62,086 nt of DNA, taken from JBDSKH01 sp035495435 (GTDB lineage: Bacteria; Actinomycetota; Actinomycetes; Actinomycetales; Microbacteriaceae). The notes under the pieces were generated by a model that was not told where the DNA came from, did no database searches, and saw only the letters and a program-made list of their open reading frames with translations. This document shows positions 50,869-58,542 of the stretch, one piece after another (the stretch's first letter is position 1; every line of letters starts with the position of its first letter). The position numbers were made by a program, and so were the translations under genes. The stretch is taken from the NCBI GenBank assembly GCA_035495435.1, contig DATJFV010000028.1:1-62086 (forward strand). The letters are read 5' to 3'.

Positions 50869-52530
50869 ATGACGAAACGCGTGCTCATCGTGGGCGGGGT
50901 GGCCGGCGGCATGTCCGCGGCGACCCGGATGCGGCGGCTCGATGAGACCGCCGAGATCGTGGTGTTCGAGCGCGGCGAGCACGTCTCGTTCGCCAACTGC
51001 GGTCTGCCCTACTACGTGGGCGGGGTGATCGAGCAGCGCGAGGATCTGCTGCTGCAGACCCCCGCGAGCCTCGGCCGCCGGTTCGCCCTCGACGTGCGGG
51101 TGCTCACCGAGGTGCGCGAGCTCGACCCGGCCGGGCAGCGGATCCGCGTGCGCGACCTCACCACCGGCGCCGAGACGTGGGAGCCGTACGACGCCCTCAT
51201 CCTCGCCACCGGCGCCCGCCCGCGCACCGGCCTCACCGGCAGCGGCGTCGCCGTGCACACGGTGCACACCGTGGCCGACGTCGACGCGATCGTCGCCGAA
51301 CTCGCCCACCACGAGCCGGGTGCCCCGGTCGTCGTCGTGGGGGCCGGATTCATCGGGCTCGAGGCGGCCGAGAACCTGCGACGTCGCGGCAACGCCGTCA
51401 CACTGGTGCAGCGCGGACCGCGTCCGCTCGCACCGCTGGATCCCGAGATGGCGGCGCCGCTGATCGACGAGCTCCGGAGCAACGGGGTCGACCTGCGCAC
51501 GGGCTGCGAGGTCGATCGCGTCGAGCAGGGGCGGGTGGTGCTCGATGACGGCACGCAACTCGATGCGGCCCTCGTGATCGATGCGCGCGGTGTCGTCCCC
51601 GACATCCGCCTGGCCGCTGCCGCCGGTATCACGATCGGTCCGGCGGGCGGCATCGCGGTCGATGACCGGCAGCGCACCAGCGCACCGCACGTGTGGGCGG
51701 TGGGCGACGCCGTCGAGAAGACGGATGCCGTGGCCGGCGCCCCCACGCTCGTCACCATGGCGGGCCTCGCCAATCGCCACGGCCGCCGCGCCGCCGACGA
51801 CATCGCGGGGATCGGCAGTCCGGCGCGTCCGGCGCTCGGCACCGCCATCATCGGCGTCTTCGGGCTGACCGCCGCCATCGTGGGCTGGAGCGAGGAACGG
51901 CTGCGGGCCGCCGGGCGCCCGCATCGGGTCATCCACACCCACCCGTCGACGCACGCCGGCTACTACCCCGGTGCCGACCAGCTGGCCATGAAGTTGCTGA
52001 TCGATCCGGTGACCGATCTCATCCTGGGCGCCCAGGTCGTCGGGCGGTCGGGGGTCGACAAGCGCATCGACGTGCTCGCGGTTGCGATGAGCGCCGGTCT
52101 GACTGCCAGCGCGCTCGACGAGCTCGAGCTCGCCTACGCACCGCAGTACGGTTCGGCGAAGGACGCGGTCAACCTGCTCGGGTACGTGGCCGAGAACGTG
52201 GCCTCCGGGCAGGAGCGCACGGTGCAGTGGCACGAGCTCGAGGCAGAGCGAGAGTCGGGCGCCGTGCTGATCGACGTCCGCAGCCCGGCAGAGTTCGAGC
52301 GCGGCCACATCCCCGGTGCGCTCAACATCCCGGTCGACCGCCTGCGCGAGCGGCTGGATGAGATCGAGCGCGTGCCCCTGATCGTTTCGTGCCAGGTCGG
52401 GCAGCGCGGTCACACCGCCGCGCGTCTGCTCGCGCAGTACGGCTACGACGTGCGCAATCTCGATGGCGGGTACCTCACGTGGCGGGCCGGAACGGCCAGC
52501 GCCGCTATACCCCAGGGGGTATACTCATGA
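50869..52530 (+). CDS. CoA-disulfide/CoA-persulfide reductase fused to rhodanese
   Basis: A 553-aa two-part enzyme. Residues 1-450 are an FAD/NAD(P)H disulfide reductase with VLIVGGVAGGMSAATRMRR (FAD loop), the single redox cysteine Cys44 in HVSFANCGLPYYVGG, the second nucleotide loop VVVVGAGFIGLEAAENLR, and VWAVGDAVE. Residues 460-553 are a rhodanese with the active cysteine in LIVSCQVGQRGHTAA. Such CoADR-Rhd fusions reduce CoA persulfide or polysulfide and handle sulfane sulfur. Regulation is by operator 1. Another copy of the operator lies inside its last codons and serves the next genes. Confidence 0.94.
   Translation: MTKRVLIVGGVAGGMSAATRMRRLDETAEIVVFERGEHVSFANCGLPYYVGGVIEQREDLLLQTPASLGRRFALDVRVLTEVRELDPAGQRIRVRDLTTGAETWEPYDALILATGARPRTGLTGSGVAVHTVHTVADVDAIVAELAHHEPGAPVVVVGAGFIGLEAAENLRRRGNAVTLVQRGPRPLAPLDPEMAAPLIDELRSNGVDLRTGCEVDRVEQGRVVLDDGTQLDAALVIDARGVVPDIRLAAAAGITIGPAGGIAVDDRQRTSAPHVWAVGDAVEKTDAVAGAPTLVTMAGLANRHGRRAADDIAGIGSPARPALGTAIIGVFGLTAAIVGWSEERLRAAGRPHRVIHTHPSTHAGYYPGADQLAMKLLIDPVTDLILGAQVVGRSGVDKRIDVLAVAMSAGLTASALDELELAYAPQYGSAKDAVNLLGYVAENVASGQERTVQWHELEAERESGAVLIDVRSPAEFERGHIPGALNIPVDRLRERLDEIERVPLIVSCQVGQRGHTAARLLAQYGYDVRNLDGGYLTWRAGTASAAIPQGVYS
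52507..52525 (+). promoter_or_regulatory. CsoR/CstR-type operator 2 and promoter of the rhodanese genes
   Basis: ATACCCC-AG-GGGGTAT (52507-52522) has the same 7-bp arms as operator 1 and again overlaps a -10 box, TATACT (52520-52525). It lies within the last codons of the reductase gene, giving the downstream rhodanese-regulator unit its own controlled promoter. Confidence 0.88.
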
Positions 52531-52532
52531 GC

Positions 52533-52832
52533 GTGAAGAACATCTCCGTGCAGCAGCTCGCCACGCTCGACGCGCCCCAGGTGATCGACGTCCGCGAGCC
52601 CTTCGAGTACCAGACGAGCCACGCCCCCGGTGCCGTCAACATCCCGCTCGGCGAGATCGCGGCGACCACCGCCATCCGCCCCGACCGCCCCGTGCATGTC
52701 ATCTGCCAGTCCGGGGGCCGCAGCGCGCGTGCCACCGAAGTGCTGCAGGCGCGCGGGTTCGACGCGATCAACGTCGACGGCGGCACCTCGGCCTGGATCG
52801 GCGCCGGCCTGCCGACGGAGCCGGGCCGATGA
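52533..52832 (+). CDS. Single-domain rhodanese (1)
   Basis: A 99-aa rhodanese (101 aa if ATG 52527 is used). Motifs are APQVIDVREPFEYQTSHAPG and the active-site loop VICQSGGRSARA with the catalytic cysteine, then GTSAWIGAGLP. It moves sulfane sulfur between persulfides. GTG 52533 lies 7 nt after the -10 box, the same spacing as the leaderless reductase gene, while ATG 52527 is only 1 nt after the box. The GTG start is therefore preferred on transcript logic. It overlaps the next gene (ATGA). Confidence 0.85.
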   Translation: MKNISVQQLATLDAPQVIDVREPFEYQTSHAPGAVNIPLGEIAATTAIRPDRPVHVICQSGGRSARATEVLQARGFDAINVDGGTSAWIGAGLPTEPGR

Positions 52833-53137
52833 GCTGGTTCCGCCGCCGCAGCGTCTCGGTGGACGAGGCCCGCCAGCTGATCGCCGACGGCGCCCAGCTC
52901 GTCGATGTGCGTTCCGCCCAGGAGTGGAAGAGCGACCACGTCGCCGGCGCCACCCACATCCCCCTCGACCGCCTCGAGCGGTCGCTCCACCAGCTGAAGC
53001 CGGGTGTGCAGATCGTCACCCTGTGCCACTCGGGGATGCGCTCGGCGATGGCGGCGCGTACTCTGCGTGCTCACGACCGCGATGCCCTGACGGTGCGCGG
53101 CGGCATGATCGCCTGGCGACGGAAGGACCCGAAGTGA
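52829..53137 (+). CDS. Single-domain rhodanese (2)
   Basis: A 102-aa rhodanese: VSVDEARQLIADGAQLVDVR, then EWKSDHVAGATHIPLDRLE, and the active-site loop VTLCHSGMRSAMAARTL with the cysteine. The C-terminus is MIAWRRKDPK. It begins with MSWFRRRS, a short basic lead. It is translationally coupled to both neighbours (ATGA before, GTGA after). Two rhodaneses plus a rhodanese-fused reductase point to a relay for sulfane sulfur. Confidence 0.92.
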   Translation: MSWFRRRSVSVDEARQLIADGAQLVDVRSAQEWKSDHVAGATHIPLDRLERSLHQLKPGVQIVTLCHSGMRSAMAARTLRAHDRDALTVRGGMIAWRRKDPK

Positions 53138-53403
53138 CCGCAGCATCCCACGACAGCGCGGCGATGACCGCGATCGTCAACCGCCTGAAGCGCGCCGACG
53201 GCCAGCTGCACGCCCTGATCGCCTCGATCGGCGAGGACGCCGACTGCCGTCGGGTGCTCACCCAGCTCGCCGCCGTCTCGAAGGCCCTCGACCGCGCCGG
53301 ATTCGCGATCACCGCCAACGCGATGCGCGACTGCGTGGCCGGCGGCGAGCACGACGACATGGACGCGGCCGAGCTCGAGAAGCTGTTCCTCAGTCTGAGC
53401 TGA
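53134..53403 (+). CDS. CsoR-family regulator, CstR-like persulfide sensor
   Basis: An 89-aa all-helical CsoR/RcnR-family protein: VNRLKRADGQLHALIASIGE and DCRRVLTQLAAVSKALDRAG. The two ligand cysteines are Cys38 and Cys67, 29 residues apart as in CsoR (36 and 65). The position of the copper-binding histidine (four before the second Cys) is Ala63. Loss of His with retention of both Cys is the CstR pattern, in which the cysteines form per/polysulfide bridges. It closes the operon it should repress through the two ATACCCC palindromes. An alternative start is ATG 53164. Confidence 0.92.
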   Translation: MTAASHDSAAMTAIVNRLKRADGQLHALIASIGEDADCRRVLTQLAAVSKALDRAGFAITANAMRDCVAGGEHDDMDAAELEKLFLSLS

Positions 53404-53680
53404 CGGGCACCGGCCGCAGGGCGAGGTGCACTTGGCCGTCCTGGGCCAGCGCGTAGAGCTCGGCGGCCTCGAGCCGCGGCGAGACCTCGGGGTCGAGAAA
53501 CACCCGTGCGCCGCCGTGCAGCAGCACGATGTCGCCTACCGCGGGCGCCGGGCTGACGTCGACCGAGAGGGTGTCGGGGTCGTCGCTGCCGGCGATGCGG
53601 AGGCCGGCCTGGTCGGGGTCAGGGGCACGGCTGGTGAGCCGTCGGATGATGGGCACGGCGTTGGTGGCGAGGGTGAGCAT
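53390..53680 (-). CDS. HesB/IscA-like protein lacking the cluster cysteines
   Basis: A 96-aa protein beginning MLTLATNAVPIIRRLTSR, with GLRIAGSD, VGDIVLLHGGARVFLDPEVS and VHLALRPV. This is the A-type Fe-S carrier (HesB/IscA) fold in the form common in actinobacteria, where the three cluster-binding cysteines are missing. It therefore cannot carry a cluster in the known way. Start ATG 53680 follows AGGAGACCCG. The 3' end overlaps the CstR-like gene by 14 nt. Confidence 0.8.
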   Translation of the reverse strand: MLTLATNAVPIIRRLTSRAPDPDQAGLRIAGSDDPDTLSVDVSPAPAVGDIVLLHGGARVFLDPEVSPRLEAAELYALAQDGQVHLALRPVPVSSD

Positions 53681-53708
53681 CGGGTCTCCTTGCAACGTTG
53701 TGTCGCTA

Positions 53709-53727
53709 CAACAGTTGCACGGTGCAA
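53709..53727. promoter_or_regulatory. Candidate MarR operator, left copy
   Basis: CAACAGTTGCACGGTGCAA (53709-53727) contains the perfect palindrome TTGCAC-G-GTGCAA (53715-53727). A related copy lies at 54302-54320 before the MarR gene. It is 29 bp upstream of the HesB-like start, so that gene may be part of the MarR regulon. The rest of the gap to 53796 shows no gene; it has the near repeat GGCTACTCGACC / GCGCTACTCAACC at 53769-53816. Confidence 0.6.
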
Positions 53728-53796
53728 GGAATATGTCGACCGGTGGGTCTCGATACGCCGCTTCGTGGCTACTCGACCAGCGGGGTGCCTGCGGCG

Positions 53797-54279
53797 CTAC
53801 TCAACCGGCGATGCGACCGGGACCAGGTCGATCAGCAGCACCTCGGGTTCGTGCGACGTCGCGACACGGATGGCGCGCGACAGGTGGCGCCAGGCGGTCG
53901 GATGGGCACGGGCGTACTCCGCGAGCGCGCGATCCGACTCCTCGGGAGACAGGAACCTCGGTGTCACGCGCACCCGGCGCCGCCGGCCCGAGGTGATGTA
54001 GGCCACACCGTTTGCGGCGAGGTTGCGGTACCACTGGGCTTCGCGGCCGAAGCCCGATGCGACCCGGATCGTCGCGCCGAGACGGTCGACGCACTCGACC
54101 ATCACGAACCGTCGATGGTTGCTGACCCGGCCTTGGTGCTCGATCATCACCAGTCGGGGCCCGAACAGGAAGCCGAGACCGGCGCGGAACAGCGCGATCG
54201 GCAGGCGGCTGGCGCGGGGACTGCTGAGCAGCTGCGCCATCCAGCGGTCGAACCGTGACGCGTGCGCAACCTCCGTCAT
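53797..54279 (-). CDS. Deazaflavin (F420)-dependent nitroreductase-like protein (Ddn family)
   Basis: A 160-aa Ddn-type split-barrel: LPIALFRAGLGFLFGPRLVM, IEHQGRVSNHRRFVMVECVD, VASGFGREAQWYRNLAANG and VTPRFLSPEESDRALAEYAR. Members bind F420 or related flavins and reduce quinones or nitro compounds. Start ATG 54279; an upstream GTG-class start would add 12 residues. It is divergent from the MarR gene, with a likely shared operator at 54302. Confidence 0.88.
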   Translation of the reverse strand: MTEVAHASRFDRWMAQLLSSPRASRLPIALFRAGLGFLFGPRLVMIEHQGRVSNHRRFVMVECVDRLGATIRVASGFGREAQWYRNLAANGVAYITSGRRRRVRVTPRFLSPEESDRALAEYARAHPTAWRHLSRAIRVATSHEPEVLLIDLVPVASPVE

Positions 54280-54301
54280 GTCTGCACTGTATTGCGAGAC
54301 G

Positions 54302-54320
54302 CAACAGTTGCACAATGCAT
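54302..54320. promoter_or_regulatory. Candidate MarR operator, right copy
   Basis: CAACAGTTGCACAATGCAT (54302-54320) matches the left copy at 16 of 19 bases. It lies in the 72-bp gap between the divergent Ddn-like and MarR genes. Another short palindrome CTTGCAAG (54344-54351) abuts the MarR ATG. Confidence 0.65.
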
Positions 54321-54351
54321 AAATCCTGCCGCGCTATGCGAAACTTGCAAG

Positions 54352-54864
54352 ATGGACGAGTCACTCTCCGAGACTCCGACGCTCGACACCGCGCAGATCG
54401 CCCTCGCCCTGACCGGTGATCCGCGCGAGGCCACGCTCACCACATCCCGCGCGCTGCTCGGCGTCATCGCCCGGTCGGTTGCCGAGGCGCTCGAGTTGGT
54501 GTCGCTCCCGCAGTTCCGGGTGATGGTCGTGCTCGCGGCGACGGGACCGATGCGGATGGGTGCGCTGGCTCAACGCATCGGTGCGGTACCGTCCACCTTC
54601 AGCCGCTCGATCGACCGGATGGAAGCCGCAGGCTGGGTGCGCCGTGAGCACAGCCCCGACAGCCGGCGTGAGATCCTCATCCACCTCACTCCGCACGGCG
54701 AGCAGCTCGTGGCCCATGTCACCGAGCGGCGCCGGCGCGAGATCAGCGAGATCCTCGCGCAGCTGAAACCCGACGATCGTCAAGCCGTCGGCCGCGCGTT
54801 CGCCCTGTTCGCCGCCGCAGCCGGTGAGCCGCTGCCCGAGGATCTGATCGTCCTTGGCCTCTGA
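54352..54864 (+). CDS. MarR family transcriptional regulator
   Basis: A 170-aa MarR protein. The winged helix is PMRMGALAQRIGAVPSTFSR with SIDRMEAAGWVRREHSPDSR and the wing REILIHLTPHGEQLV. It probably represses its own gene and the divergent Ddn-like gene through the 19-bp sites. It is the first gene of a run toward the small gene at 54854, with which it overlaps. Effector unknown; redox-cyclers or phenolics are usual for the family. Confidence 0.93.
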   Translation: MDESLSETPTLDTAQIALALTGDPREATLTTSRALLGVIARSVAEALELVSLPQFRVMVVLAATGPMRMGALAQRIGAVPSTFSRSIDRMEAAGWVRREHSPDSRREILIHLTPHGEQLVAHVTERRRREISEILAQLKPDDRQAVGRAFALFAAAAGEPLPEDLIVLGL

Positions 54865-55084
54865 CATCCCCGCCTCGTCCTCAGCTGCACGCGCGGTCGT
54901 GCACTGGGACGGCACCGAATGGGTCGCCGAATGCGACGGCACCCGCGAATACGCGGGCCCCGACCAGATCGAGGCGGAGGTCGCGGCCCGGCGTGCTCTC
55001 GGCGCGCGCGGCGGAGGCGAGCTTCTCATCCGCGGTGTCGACGGGCGGCAGCTGAAGCGCATCGTCGTCGACGCGACGCCGTGA
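54854..55084 (+). CDS. Small conserved hypothetical protein (DUF2188-like)
   Basis: A 76-aa protein. The core is VVHWDGTEWVAECDGTREYA and RGGGELLIRGVDGRQLKRIV, a pattern like the small DUF2188-type domains, which have a strand-helix-strand layout. The TTG start (54854) overlaps the MarR end by 11 nt; other starts are possible, so the N-terminus is unsure. No function can be given. Confidence 0.6.
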   Translation: MASDIPASSSAARAVVHWDGTEWVAECDGTREYAGPDQIEAEVAARRALGARGGGELLIRGVDGRQLKRIVVDATP

Positions 55085-55121
55085 TTGGCGTTTTCATAGC
55101 CGGAAAGACCAGAGTGAACCC

Positions 55122-56030
55122 GTGCATCTGAGCATCCCCTCACCCGATCCGTCCTGGTCGCAGTTCCAGCTCGGGCCGCTGACCGTCCACACCTACGCGC
55201 TGTGCATCCGGACCGGCATCGTCGCCGCCGTGCTGATCGCGCAACGTCGCCTCTCTGCGCGCCGCGGCCAGCCGGGTCAGGTGCTCGACATCATCATCTG
55301 GGCGATCCCGCTCGGCATCATCGGCGCCCGGTTCTATCACGTGTTCACGCACATGGGGGACTACTTCTATCCGGGTGCGAACCTGTGGGAGATCTTCGCC
55401 ATCTGGGACGGCGGCAACGCCCTCTACGGATCGCTCCTCGGGGGCACGGTCGGTGCGCTGATCGGATGTCGCCGCGCCGGCATCCGCCTGTGGTCGTTCG
55501 CCGACGTGCTCGCCCCCGCGATGCTGGTGGCGCAGGCGATCGGGCGGCTCGGCAACTGGTTCAACCACGAGCTCTTCGGGCTGCCGACGACGCTGCCGTG
55601 GGGGCTCGAGATCCTGCCCACCGATTCGATGTTCCCCAAAGACCTTCCGGCCGGCACTCTGTTTCACCCGCTGTTCCTCTACGAGATGATCTGGAACCTG
55701 GTCGGCGTCGGCATCATCCTGTTCCTCGAGCGGCGCTTCTCGCTGCGCTGGGGCAAGGCCTGGGCGATCTACATGATCTGGTACGGGCTGGGGCGCAGCT
55801 GGCTCGAGGCGATCCGCATCGACCCGACCAGCGACGGGCTGTTCGGCATCCCCGCCAACGACTGGGCGTCGTTCGTGGCCATCGCCCTCGGCATCACGCT
55901 GTTCGTCGTGCAGTCGCGGCGGCATCCCGAGCCCGAGACGTCGATCTGGCTTCCGGGGCGGGAGCCGAAGCCGGCGACCCCCGCGGACGAGTCCCCGCGT
56001 GAGAAGGAATCCGCGCACAGCGTCGACTGA
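55122..56030 (+). CDS. lgt: Prolipoprotein diacylglyceryl transferase
   Basis: A 302-aa polytopic enzyme that adds diacylglycerol to the cysteine of prolipoproteins, such as the three lipoproteins in this window. Family motifs are LGIIGARFYHVFTH, GGNALYGSLLGG, the Lgt signature AIGRLGNWFNHELFGLPT, and MIWYGLGRSWLEAIRIDP. About seven helices. Start GTG 55122. It lies outside any obvious trp or house-keeping neighbourhood and may be a second Lgt copy of the genome. Confidence 0.95.
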   Translation: MHLSIPSPDPSWSQFQLGPLTVHTYALCIRTGIVAAVLIAQRRLSARRGQPGQVLDIIIWAIPLGIIGARFYHVFTHMGDYFYPGANLWEIFAIWDGGNALYGSLLGGTVGALIGCRRAGIRLWSFADVLAPAMLVAQAIGRLGNWFNHELFGLPTTLPWGLEILPTDSMFPKDLPAGTLFHPLFLYEMIWNLVGVGIILFLERRFSLRWGKAWAIYMIWYGLGRSWLEAIRIDPTSDGLFGIPANDWASFVAIALGITLFVVQSRRHPEPETSIWLPGREPKPATPADESPREKESAHSVD

Positions 56031-56101
56031 GCCGCACCGGCATCCGCCCACGGCGCGCGAGCGCACACCTCAGTCGACGTTGCGCACCCAGCCGACCCGC
56101 G

Positions 56102-57313
56102 TCAGACGCCGGTGAGCCCGATCACCAGCCCGCCGGCGGCACCGGCGATCACCACCGCCCACGGAGGCAGCCGCACCGCGACGAGCAGCACGAAGCACAC
56201 CAGCGCTAGTGCGAACTGCGCTGCGCCGGTCACCGCGGTGACGAAGATCGGGTTGTAGAGCGCGGCGGCGAGGATGCCGACGACGGCCGCGTTCGCCCCG
56301 CGCATCACCGACCGCACGGTGCGTCGCCCGCGCAGCCCGTCCCAGAACGGAAGCACCCCGACCAGCAGCAGAAAACCCGGCAGGAAGATTCCCACGAGCC
56401 CCACGGCTGCGCCCGCGATCCCGTTCGGTTCGACCTGCAGCGCGGCGCCGAGGAACGCGGCGAACGTGAACAACGGCCCGGGTACCGCCTGCGCGGCGCC
56501 GTATCCGGTGAGGAAGGTGCCCTGGTCGACCCATCCGGGTTCGACGACCGCGGTCTGCAGCAGCGGTAGCACGACGTGCCCGCCGCCGAACACGAGCGCA
56601 CCGGATCGGTAGAACGCGTCGAACACGGCGAGCCCCTGCGCCCCGGTGACCGAGGCGGCGACCGGAAGCCCGACGAGCAGCACCGCGAACACGGCGAGGC
56701 ACACGGCCCCCACCCACCGCGGCACCCCGAAGCGCAGCCCCCCGCCCGGAGCACCGTCGTCGTCCCGGCAGAGCAGCGCCCCGGCCACGCCGCCGAGCAG
56801 GATCGCGCCGATCTGCCCCCAGGCTCCGGGAAGCAGCAGTGCCATCGCGGCGGCGACGGCGGCGATGATCGCGCGCCGGGCGTCCGGGGTGAGGGTGCGC
56901 GCCATCCCGAGTACGGCCTGCGCGACGATGGCGACGGCCACGACCTTCAGTCCGGCCAGCACGGCCGCGGCGATCGGGCCGCCGAGTGCGGAGGCGCCGA
57001 ACGCGAACGCGACGAGCAGGATCGCCGACGGCAGGGTGAATGCGGCGAACGCCGCCAGTGCGCCGAGCAGTCCGCCGCGGGCGAGCCCGAGGGCGAAGCC
57101 GACCTGGCTCGAGGCGGGTCCGGGCAGGAACTGGCAGAGCGCCACGAGGTCGGCGTAGTCCTTTTCGCTGAGCCAGCGACGCCGTTCGACCAGTTCGGCG
57201 CGGAAGAAGCCCAGATGCGCGATCGGGCCGCCGAATGAGGTGACTCCGAGTTTCGCGAATGCGGCGAGCACTTCGCCGGGACGACGTTGGGCCGCATCCG
57301 CGGGTGCGCTCAT
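56102..57313 (-). CDS. chrA: ChrA, two-domain chromate efflux transporter
   Basis: A 403-aa protein with two CHR domains. The first has FAKLGVTSFGGPIAHLGFFRAE, DLVALCQFLPGPASSQVGFA and a glycine-rich follow-up. The second has VFGGGHVVLPLLQTAVVEPGWV and TGYGAAQAVPGPLFTFAAFLG. About 11 helices. It exports chromate (CrO4 2-) using the proton gradient; some members handle sulfate-like anions. Monocistronic; the gap of 71 bp to lgt (convergent) has no clear terminator. Confidence 0.94.
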   Translation of the reverse strand: MSAPADAAQRRPGEVLAAFAKLGVTSFGGPIAHLGFFRAELVERRRWLSEKDYADLVALCQFLPGPASSQVGFALGLARGGLLGALAAFAAFTLPSAILLVAFAFGASALGGPIAAAVLAGLKVVAVAIVAQAVLGMARTLTPDARRAIIAAVAAAMALLLPGAWGQIGAILLGGVAGALLCRDDDGAPGGGLRFGVPRWVGAVCLAVFAVLLVGLPVAASVTGAQGLAVFDAFYRSGALVFGGGHVVLPLLQTAVVEPGWVDQGTFLTGYGAAQAVPGPLFTFAAFLGAALQVEPNGIAGAAVGLVGIFLPGFLLLVGVLPFWDGLRGRRTVRSVMRGANAAVVGILAAALYNPIFVTAVTGAAQFALALVCFVLLVAVRLPPWAVVIAGAAGGLVIGLTGV

Positions 57314-57344
57314 GGGTCGAGACTAGCCGCGCGCCGGTCGGCTC

Positions 57345-57371
57345 TTGACGTGCTACTTGTTTTTTGCAAGT
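57345..57371 (+). promoter_or_regulatory. Promoter and candidate HxlR operator
   Basis: TTGACG (57345-57350) is a -35-like box. Overlapping the spacer is the inverted repeat ACTTG-TTTTTTG-CAAGT (57355-57371), which also puts an unusual T-run in this GC-rich DNA. The position between -35 and -10 fits repression by the HxlR regulator encoded second in the operon. The -10 box is weak. Confidence 0.5.
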
Positions 57372-57412
57372 GTGGTGCCACCACCACCGAAGTCTCAGAA
57401 GGGACCGCCGCC

Positions 57413-57850
57413 ATGGCCGGAATGTTCGTCAACCTCCCCGTCACCGATCTCGACCGCGCCGTCGGGTTCTACACCGCGATCGGCGGCACCGTGAACCCCG
57501 CCTTCACCGATCACAACGCCGCCTGCATCGTGGTCGAAGACGACCACAACTACTTCATGCTGTTGACCCGCGAGTTCTTCCAGACCTTCACCGACCTGCC
57601 GCTCGGCGACCCGAAGGAGGCGCCCGCCGTGTCGGTCGCACTCTTCCAGGACACCCGCGATGCCGTCGACGAGGTCGCGGCGAAAGGTCTGGCCGCCGGC
57701 GGCTCCGAGCCCCGCCCCGCCTCCGACTACGGCTTCATGTACCAGCGCGGCCTCGTCGACCCCGACGGCAACCCGATCGAGATCGGCTGGATGGACCCGC
57801 AGGCCGCCGCCATGGGCCCCGAGGCGTACGCCGCCCAGCAGCAGGGCTGA
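57413..57850 (+). CDS. VOC (glyoxalase-like) family protein
   Basis: A 145-aa VOC-fold protein: MFVNLPVTDLDRAVGFYTAI, YFMLLTREFFQTF and the C-terminal GFMYQRGLVDPDGNPIEIGW. The end motif DPDGNPIE carries the usual metal-site glutamate. Members include glyoxalases, dioxygenases and antibiotic-binding proteins. The protein abuts the HxlR regulator (no gap), so it is likely the target of that regulator. The substrate is unknown. Confidence 0.9.
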   Translation: MAGMFVNLPVTDLDRAVGFYTAIGGTVNPAFTDHNAACIVVEDDHNYFMLLTREFFQTFTDLPLGDPKEAPAVSVALFQDTRDAVDEVAAKGLAAGGSEPRPASDYGFMYQRGLVDPDGNPIEIGWMDPQAAAMGPEAYAAQQQG

Positions 57851-58492
57851 GTGGCCACGCGCGACTACGGCCAGTTCGACGGGGTCACCCGCGGCCTCGA
57901 ACTGGTCGGCGAGCGGTGGGCGCTGCTCATCGTGCGCGACCTGCTCGTCGGCCCGCGCCGCTACGGCGAACTGGCCGCGGGTCTGCCGCGCATCCCGAGC
58001 AACATCCTGGCCGCGCGGCTGAAAGAGCTGCAGGCCGCCGGCGTCATCCGCCGTGCGCCCCGCTCGCGCATCATCATCTACGAGCTCACCCCGTACGGCC
58101 GCGAGCTCGAGCCGATCGTGCTGGCGCTGTCGGCGTGGGGGTTCAAGACGCTGGGCGAGCCGCGCGACGAGCAGGTGCTGACTCCGGATGCCATGGCCAT
58201 CACGCTGCGCAGCGCGTTCCGTCCTGAGGCGGCGGCCGGGTTGCCCGAGACGGCGTATGCGGCGCGCCTGGGTGCCACGCAGCTGCTGGTCCACGTGGCC
58301 GGGGCCCACCTCGAGGTGGCACGGGGGGACGGCCCGGCCGACCTGGCCTTCGCGGCCGGCCCCGGCATCCAGCGGCTCATCTCGGGCGAGCTCGCACCCG
58401 ACCGCGCGATCGAAACCGGTGCGGTCGAGGTGCTGAGCGGGCGGCGCGACCTGCTGCGCCGGTTCGCGACCACCTTCCACCTGGCTGCCTAG
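57851..58492 (+). CDS. HxlR family transcriptional regulator
   Basis: A 213-aa protein. The N-terminal HxlR winged helix is LELVGERWALLIVRDLLVGP with RIPSNILAARLKELQAAGVI. The C-terminal 100 residues (AAYAARLGATQLLVHVAGAH and the following strands) form a separate domain resembling the sterol-carrier-like extension seen in some HxlR members. HxlR proteins often sense reactive electrophiles. It probably represses the VOC-HxlR operon. GTG start directly after the VOC stop. Confidence 0.92.
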   Translation: MATRDYGQFDGVTRGLELVGERWALLIVRDLLVGPRRYGELAAGLPRIPSNILAARLKELQAAGVIRRAPRSRIIIYELTPYGRELEPIVLALSAWGFKTLGEPRDEQVLTPDAMAITLRSAFRPEAAAGLPETAYAARLGATQLLVHVAGAHLEVARGDGPADLAFAAGPGIQRLISGELAPDRAIETGAVEVLSGRRDLLRRFATTFHLAA

Positions 58493-58542
58493 GGTCGCGG
58501 TTCCTGCGCACGCAGCACTGATCGCGCGCCTATGCTCCGGGC

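Noticed and set aside
51012..51938. Minus-strand 308-codon frame opposite the CoA-disulfide reductase.
   Set aside because: Ser/Arg/Thr-rich antisense translation with no motif, while the plus strand has a clear flavoprotein.
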